The translations under genes and the position numbers were made by a program. Below the pieces are notes generated by a model. The model had not been told where the DNA came from and searched no databases. It saw only the letters and a program-made list of their open reading frames with translations. A DNA stretch of 64,000 nt from DASVDE01 sp963740065. GTDB taxonomy: Bacteria; Actinomycetota; Thermoleophilia; Solirubrobacterales; 70-9. The stretch covers positions 248,001-312,000 of the forward strand of contig CAVUCS010000001.1 in assembly GCA_963740065.1 (NCBI GenBank), given 5' to 3'. Below, piece by piece: positions 59,348 through 64,000 of the stretch (the first letter of the stretch is position 1; each line of letters opens with the position of its first letter).

Positions 59348-60196
59348 CAGAAGAAGAGAAGAGAAACGAAGAGACTTCAGAGCAGGAAGAGCCCGAAGCC
59401 GTAGAGGAGACTCCGGATCAGGGCGCAGACGCCTCCGCCGCGGGTCCTGTCGCGGAGGAGGACCCGTCGTCCTCGCAAGCTGCGGGCGACGTCCCCTCCT
59501 CCACGCCACCCGCGGGTGAAGCGGATGAGGCTGAGCCTGAGGCCGAATGCGCCGGAAGCTCCGGCGGCCGCGTCGCCTGAGGAGCCCAAGTCCGAGAAGA
59601 AGAAGTCCGAGGAGAAGAGAGCTCCCGTTATTCCCGGCGCCGATCTTGAGCCGATCGCCGTTGAGACTGATGCGAAGCCGCTGAGCGCCGAAGAGAAGGC
59701 GCGTCTCGAGGCTGAAGAGGAGGAGAAGGCCCGGCGCGAGGCTGAGCTGACCGGCGAGGTGGACGAGGAGTCCGCCGCGGCCGAGCGCGCTCCGGCGAAG
59801 ATCGAGGCCGACGCCCGTTTCCTCGCCACCGGCAAACGCAAGAACGCGATCGCTCGCGTCATCGTGCTGCCCGGCGACGGCAAGATCGAGGTCAACAAGC
59901 GCCCGCTCGAAGAGTTCTTCCCACGGCCCCTACACCAGACGGTCGCCTCCCAGGCGCTCTCGGTCAGCGGTTACGAGGGCAACGTCGATATTCGCGTTCG
60001 CGTCCACGGCGGCGGGATCAGCGGCCAGGCCGGCGCGATCCGCCACGGGATCGCCCGGGCGCTGATCGAGATCGACCCGGAGCTGCGCGGTGACCTCAAG
60101 CGCCGCGGCTTCCTCACTCGCGACGCTCGCGTCAAGGAGCGCCGCAAGGCCGGTCTCAAGAAGGCCCGTAAGCGGCCGCAGTTCAGCAAGCGCTAG
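59344..60196 (+). CDS. rpsI: 30S ribosomal protein S9 with long acidic N-terminal extension, frameshifted
   Basis: ATG at 59344 is coupled to rplM. The first frame (to ~59545) is Glu/Ala/Pro-rich and the second continues PEEPKSEKKKSEEKRAPVIP through a Glu-rich coil into S9 (FLATGKRKNAIARVIVLPGD, HGGGISGQAGAIRHGIARAL, ending KKARKRPQFSKR). Normal S9 is ~130 aa; this is ~283, so about 150 residues precede the core. Part of the extension is a palindromic repeat shared with guaA. The shift is one missing base near 59545. Confidence 0.92.
59438..59514 (+). repeat. in-frame palindromic repeat in rpsI
   Basis: Begins CCGCGGGTCCTGTC and ends GCCACCCGCGG with a central GCAAGCT. The halves pair (GGAGGAGG with CCTCCTCC). 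It corresponds block for block to the repeat at 54884-54973 in guaA, with changed but still paired stems. It codes for AGPVAEEDPSS...VPSSTPPAG. Confidence 0.7.
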
Positions 60197-60203
60197 GAGC
60201 CTC

Positions 60204-61524
60204 TTGGCGGCGACGGAGCGAAAGCTCTTCGGAACCGATGGGGTCCGAGGGGAGGCTGGAACGTTCCTCAGCGCGGAGTTGGCAACCTCGCTCGGCCGAG
60301 CGGCGACGGCCTCGTTGGGAGTCGAGCGTCCGCAGGTTCTAATCGTCCGCGACACGCGCGAGTCGGGTCCGATGCTGGAGGCGGCGCTGGCGGCCGGGAT
60401 CTCCGCTGCCGGGGGCGACGCCATGCTCGGTGGCGTTCTGCCGACGCCCGCCGCCGCGATCTTGGTCAAGCGGCTCGGCTTCGACCTCGCCGCGGTCGTC
60501 TCCGCCTCCCACAACCCCTACGGGGACAACGGCATCAAGTTCTTCTCCGCCCAGGGGACGAAGCTCGACGACGAGGCGGAGGCGCGGATCGAGTCGTTGT
60601 TCGGAGGATGCCCCCGGCGGCGCCGGCGAAGTTGGCCGCGTGCGCGAGCTGAACGGTGGGCTGGAGGACTATCTGCGCGCGCTGGAGTCGGCTTTCCCTC
60701 TCGATCTCCGCGGTCGTAAGGTCGTCCTCGATTGCGCCAATGGCGCCAATCACCGCGCCGCTCCGGAAATCTTCAAGCGGCTCGGCGCCGAGGTCGAGAC
60801 GATCGCCGCCGAGCCCGACGGGCGCAACATCAACGACGGCTGTGGCTCCACCCACCTGGAGAGCCTGGCCGCCCGCGTCGCCGCCTCCGAGGCGACGATC
60901 GGCTTCGCCTTCGACGGCGACGGCGATCGTGTGCTCGCGGTCGATGGCTCCGGGCAACCCCACGACGGTGACGAGCTGATCGCCCTGATCGCCCTCGGCC
61001 TCGCCAAGCGAGGTGAGCTCAACGGTGGCGTGGTCGTCACCGTGATGAGCAACTACGGCTTCCACAGAGCGATGGGTGAGGCGGGTGTCGAGGTCGCCGT
61101 AACCAAGGTCGGGGACCGGTATGTCCTCGATGAGCTGCGCGCCCGCGACTGGGCTCTGGGCGGAGAGCAGTCCGGCCACATCATCGACACCGACTTTGCC
61201 GGGACCGGAGATGGCATCGCCGCGGCGCTGATGACTATGCGGGAGCTGGGGGAGAGTGAGCTCGCCGGAGCGGTCCCGATGGAGAAGCTGCCGCAGACCC
61301 TGGTCAACGTCAAGGTTGCCGACCGAGAGGCGATCGCCGGCGCCGGCGCAGTCTGGGAGGCGGTGGAGCGCGAAGGGGAGGCCCTGGAGGGCCGAGGCCG
61401 CGTCCTCCTACGCCCGTCGGGCACCGAGCCGCTGGTCCGGGTGATGGCCGAAGCGCCGAGCGCCGAGGAGGCGGACGCGGTTTGCGAACGCCTCGCCGAC
61501 CTGGTCAGGCAAGAGCTTTCCTAG
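60204..61524 (+). CDS. glmM: phosphoglucosamine mutase, frameshifted
   Basis: TTG at 60204, five bases after AGGAG. Converts glucosamine-6-P to glucosamine-1-P for wall synthesis. KLFGTDGVRGEAG, the active serine in VVSASHNPYGDNGIKFF, and after a one-base loss at ~60607 the second frame with metal loop FAFDGDGDRVLAVD, GGEQSGHII and RPSGTEPLVRVM. About 440 aa. Next to glmS as in many actinobacteria. Confidence 0.93.
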
Positions 61525-61551
61525 TCCCGGCCTCTACCCTTACTCGTCTTC

Positions 61552-63408
61552 ATGTGCGGAATCGTTGGATACGTCGGTGAGCGCCCCTGCCGCGACCTCT
61601 TGGTCGCCGGCCTCGAAAAGCTGGAATACCGCGGCTACGACTCGGCGGGTGTCTCGGTACTCGATGGGGACCGGATTGACAGCGTCCGTGCGGTCGGCAA
61701 CCTCTCCAACCTGCGCGCGGCCGTCGCCGAACACGACGGCGCCGGCGGTGTCGCGACGGCGGCTCCCCCCGCCACCACCGGCGTCGCTCACACCCGTTGG
61801 GCCACTCACGGCCGGGTGACGGAGGAGAACGCCCACCCCCACAGCGACAGCTCCGACCGCGTCCACATCGTCCTCAACGGGATCGTCGAGAACCACGCCA
61901 AGCTGCGCCGCCGCCTGGAAGAGGAGGGGCAGGAGTTCACCTCCGAGACCGACGCCGAAGTGGTCGCCCACCTGATTGCGACCAACTACGACGGCGACCT
62001 CGCCGCCGCGGTCCGCGCCTCCTTCGCCGAGCTACGCGGCCATTACGCCTTCGTCGCGATGCACGCCGACCATCCGGGGATGTTGGTCGGGGCGCGCAAG
62101 GAGTGCCCGCTGGTGGCAGGCGTTGGCGAGGGGGAGACTTTCCTCGCCTCGGCTATTCCCGCCTTCCTCGCTGAGACCCGCAAGGCGGTCCTGATCGAGA
62201 ACGGCGAGATCGTCACGATCGACGCCTCCGGTGTCTCGATCACCGACGCCGAGGGCAACCCGGTGCAACGCGCCGCCGAGGAGGTCACCTGGGACGAGGA
62301 CGCCGCCGAGAAGGGCGGCTATGAGACCTTCATGTTGAAGGAGATCCACGAGCAGGCGGACGCCGTCGCCGAGACGATCGCCGACCGGCTGCCCGGCGAC
62401 GAGGGTGTCGATCTCTCCGAGGTCGAGCTGGATGACGAGTTCCTGCGTGGGCTGCGCAAGGTCGTGATCGTCGCCTGCGGCACCTCCTACCACGCTGGTC
62501 TGGTCGGTCGTTACGCGATCGAGGAGTGGGCGCGGGTGCCGGTCGAGATGGACATTGCCTCCGAGTACCGCTACCGCAACCCGGTGATTGGCGCCGACGA
62601 CCTCGTGATCGGCATCACTCAGTCCGGTGAGACCGCGGATACCCTGGCGGCGATGCGGCTCGCCCGCGACGCCGGCGCCAAGGTGCTTGCGGTCACCAAC
62701 ATCATGGGGAGCCAGGCGACGCGCGACGCCGACGCTGTCCTCTATACCCGCGCCGGGCTGGAGATCGGCGTCGCCGCGACCAAGACCTTCGTCGCTCAGG
62801 TTGCGGCGATGTACCTGATCGGGCTGCGGTTGGCGGAGTTGCGGGGAACGCTGCCCGCCGAGCGCCTGGTCGAGCTGGTCGCCGAGATGAAGGCGCTGCC
62901 TTCGAAGATCGAGACCACGCTCGCCTCATGCGAGGACGGCGTCGCCAAGGTCGCCGCCGCCCACAGCGACCAGCAGTTCTTCCTCTACCTCGGCCGCCAC
63001 ATCGGTCTCCCCGTCTGCCTCGAAGGGGCGCTGAAGCTGAAGGAGATCTCCTACATCCCCACCGACGCTTACGCGGCGGGGGAGATGAAGCATGGGCCGA
63101 TTGCCCTACTGGACGAGTCGACGCCGGTCGTCTGCGTCGCGACGAAGAGCCCTGTGCTCGAGAAGGTCCTCTCCAACGTCGAGGAGGTGCGCGCCCGCGG
63201 CGCCCAGACGATCGCGATTGCGACCGAGGGCTCCGGCCGGGCCGCCGAGGTCGCCGAGGAAACGATCGAAGTCGCCGACACCGACTGGCTCCTGCAGCCG
63301 ATCGTCGCGATCCTCCCGCTGCAACTGCTGGCCTATGACATCGCTCGCGCCCGCGGCCTCAACGTCGACCAGCCGCGCAACCTGGCGAAGACCGTCACCG
63401 TTGAGTAG
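61552..63408 (+). CDS. glmS: glutamine-fructose-6-phosphate aminotransferase (isomerising)
   Basis: A 618-aa complete protein. The mature catalytic Cys2 (MCGIVGYVGERPCRDLL) starts the glutaminase domain (HTRWATHGRVTEENAHPH). Two SIS domains follow (ACGTSYHAGLVGRYAIEEWA, ITQSGETADTLAA, GRHIGLPVCLEGALKLKEIS) and the ending PRNLAKTVTVE. It makes glucosamine-6-P, the substrate of GlmM just upstream. No glmS ribozyme is seen in the 27-bp gap. Confidence 0.96.
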   Translation: MCGIVGYVGERPCRDLLVAGLEKLEYRGYDSAGVSVLDGDRIDSVRAVGNLSNLRAAVAEHDGAGGVATAAPPATTGVAHTRWATHGRVTEENAHPHSDSSDRVHIVLNGIVENHAKLRRRLEEEGQEFTSETDAEVVAHLIATNYDGDLAAAVRASFAELRGHYAFVAMHADHPGMLVGARKECPLVAGVGEGETFLASAIPAFLAETRKAVLIENGEIVTIDASGVSITDAEGNPVQRAAEEVTWDEDAAEKGGYETFMLKEIHEQADAVAETIADRLPGDEGVDLSEVELDDEFLRGLRKVVIVACGTSYHAGLVGRYAIEEWARVPVEMDIASEYRYRNPVIGADDLVIGITQSGETADTLAAMRLARDAGAKVLAVTNIMGSQATRDADAVLYTRAGLEIGVAATKTFVAQVAAMYLIGLRLAELRGTLPAERLVELVAEMKALPSKIETTLASCEDGVAKVAAAHSDQQFFLYLGRHIGLPVCLEGALKLKEISYIPTDAYAAGEMKHGPIALLDESTPVVCVATKSPVLEKVLSNVEEVRARGAQTIAIATEGSGRAAEVAEETIEVADTDWLLQPIVAILPLQLLAYDIARARGLNVDQPRNLAKTVTVE

Positions 63409-63430
63409 CGCCGGATAGGATGCCGCGCCA

Positions 63431-64000
63431 ATGAAGATTCGTCTCGTCCTCTCATCCGTCGCAGTCCTCGTCGCCCTCTCAGGGTGTGGCGGGAGCGACT
63501 CCGGTTCCGGTTCCGACGATCCTGCCACTCTCGCTCCACCTAGATCGTCGCTCTTCATTCAGGCGACGCTGCGCCCGCAGGGTGAGTTGAAGACGAGCGT
63601 GGATTCTCTCGCCGGCGAGGTCGCCGGGATTGACAACGTCAGTCAGCGGATCGTCGACGAGCTGGAGAGCGCGGCGAGCGATTCCGGCAACGATCTCAAT
63701 TACGCGAAGGACATCGAGCCCTGGCTCGGCGAGAGAGCCGGGGCGTTCTTCGAGCGTTATGACGGTGAGAGCTTCCACGGTTACGGCGTGGCCCTGCAGA
63801 CGACCGACGCCGAAGCGGCCCAGGCCTTCATCGATAAGCAGACAAAGTCGAATGACAACCCGGTCAGGACCGCCTCCTACGAGGGCGTCGATTACACGGT
63901 TGATGAGTCCAACCAGACGACGGTCGGGATCGTCGGCGACTTTCTCTTGATCGCCGAAGATGAGTCGGCCTTCAAGCACGCGGTCGACGCTTCCGACGGC
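63431..64000 (+). CDS. lipoprotein, DUF3352-like, C-terminus outside window
   Basis: ATG at 63431; signal MKIRLVLSSVAVLVALSGC with lipobox ALSGC, then a Ser/Asp linker. The visible part (SLFIQATLRPQGELKTSVDS, YAKDIEPWLGERAGAFF, DEAQ-like repeat DAEAAQAFIDKQT, VGIVGDFLLIAEDESAFKHA) matches the DUF3352 pattern. The frame is open at the right edge (190 residues shown). Surface lipoprotein of unknown role. Confidence 0.8.
   Translation, partial: MKIRLVLSSVAVLVALSGCGGSDSGSGSDDPATLAPPRSSLFIQATLRPQGELKTSVDSLAGEVAGIDNVSQRIVDELESAASDSGNDLNYAKDIEPWLGERAGAFFERYDGESFHGYGVALQTTDAEAAQAFIDKQTKSNDNPVRTASYEGVDYTVDESNQTTVGIVGDFLLIAEDESAFKHAVDASDG

Noticed and set aside
61525..61551. glmS ribozyme
   Set aside because: Only 27 bp separate glmM and glmS, too short for the ribozyme.
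1..64000. tRNA, rRNA and CRISPR arrays
   Set aside because: I looked for T-loop sequences, conserved rRNA blocks and regularly spaced repeats and saw none. A short tRNA could still be missed by eye.

Overview
The window comes from a GC-rich actinobacterium. I infer the class Thermoleophilia (Solirubrobacter-like) from this gene set: a SufBCDSU iron-sulfur system under an Rrf2 regulator, the CysO/CysM/Mec cysteine pathway, GuaB3, a c-di-AMP riboswitch in front of an M23 peptidase, and a DUF3352-like lipoprotein. No rRNA, tRNA or CRISPR array was seen, so the rank is inferred from protein content only. Genes are tightly packed, and many start and stop codons overlap (ATGA, GTGA).

Layout. 1-5 kb: a RecB/UvrD-type helicase (cut by the left edge) coupled to an AddB-like nuclease. 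5-13 kb: a HAD hydrolase, a SufT-like protein, FxsA, a wax-ester/diacylglycerol acyltransferase, IspH, a thioredoxin-fold protein without its cysteines, and a small membrane/cupredoxin operon. 13-20 kb: the Suf system in two minus-strand operons, each preceded by the same inverted repeat, which is probably the site of the Rrf2 regulator encoded there. 20-24 kb: HtpX, then a rhodanese-ThiF/CysO/CysM/Mec cysteine operon with two identical promoter-operator boxes. 24-31 kb: DUF1802, hydantoinase/oxoprolinase HyuA-HyuB, NadB. 31-36 kb: glycosyltransferases and a PAS-GGDEF-EAL c-di-GMP protein, then a Flp/Tad-type pilin.

36.1-43.9 kb: an integrative element. It has split the pilin gene and is bounded by 62-bp perfect direct repeats. 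A large serine recombinase lies at its right end. The cargo is a possible HEPN protein, DUF2971 and DUF6998-like proteins, small unknown genes, a secreted protein, and a replication-relaxation-like gene preceded by a strongly palindromic, G-rich segment of about 630 bp that looks like a replication or transfer origin.

44-64 kb: housekeeping genes. These are rph-rdgB, a CDF transporter, tldD-tldE, HU, pyrF, LysM and D,D-carboxypeptidase genes, a PfkB kinase, guaB3-guaA, a Zur-like regulator with a ZIP transporter, a ydaO riboswitch with an M23 peptidase, rplM-rpsI-glmM-glmS, and a lipoprotein cut by the right edge.

Two general points. First, at least eleven genes, including the essential guaA, glmM and rpsI, carry single-base frameshifts. 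Several are at short homopolymers, so most are probably assembly errors rather than gene decay. Second, the window holds several families of palindromic or structured repeats. One family is inserted in frame in the N-terminal extensions of both GuaA and ribosomal protein S9. Another has an internal hairpin that covaries between two copies. These repeats and the integrative element are the most novel features here.
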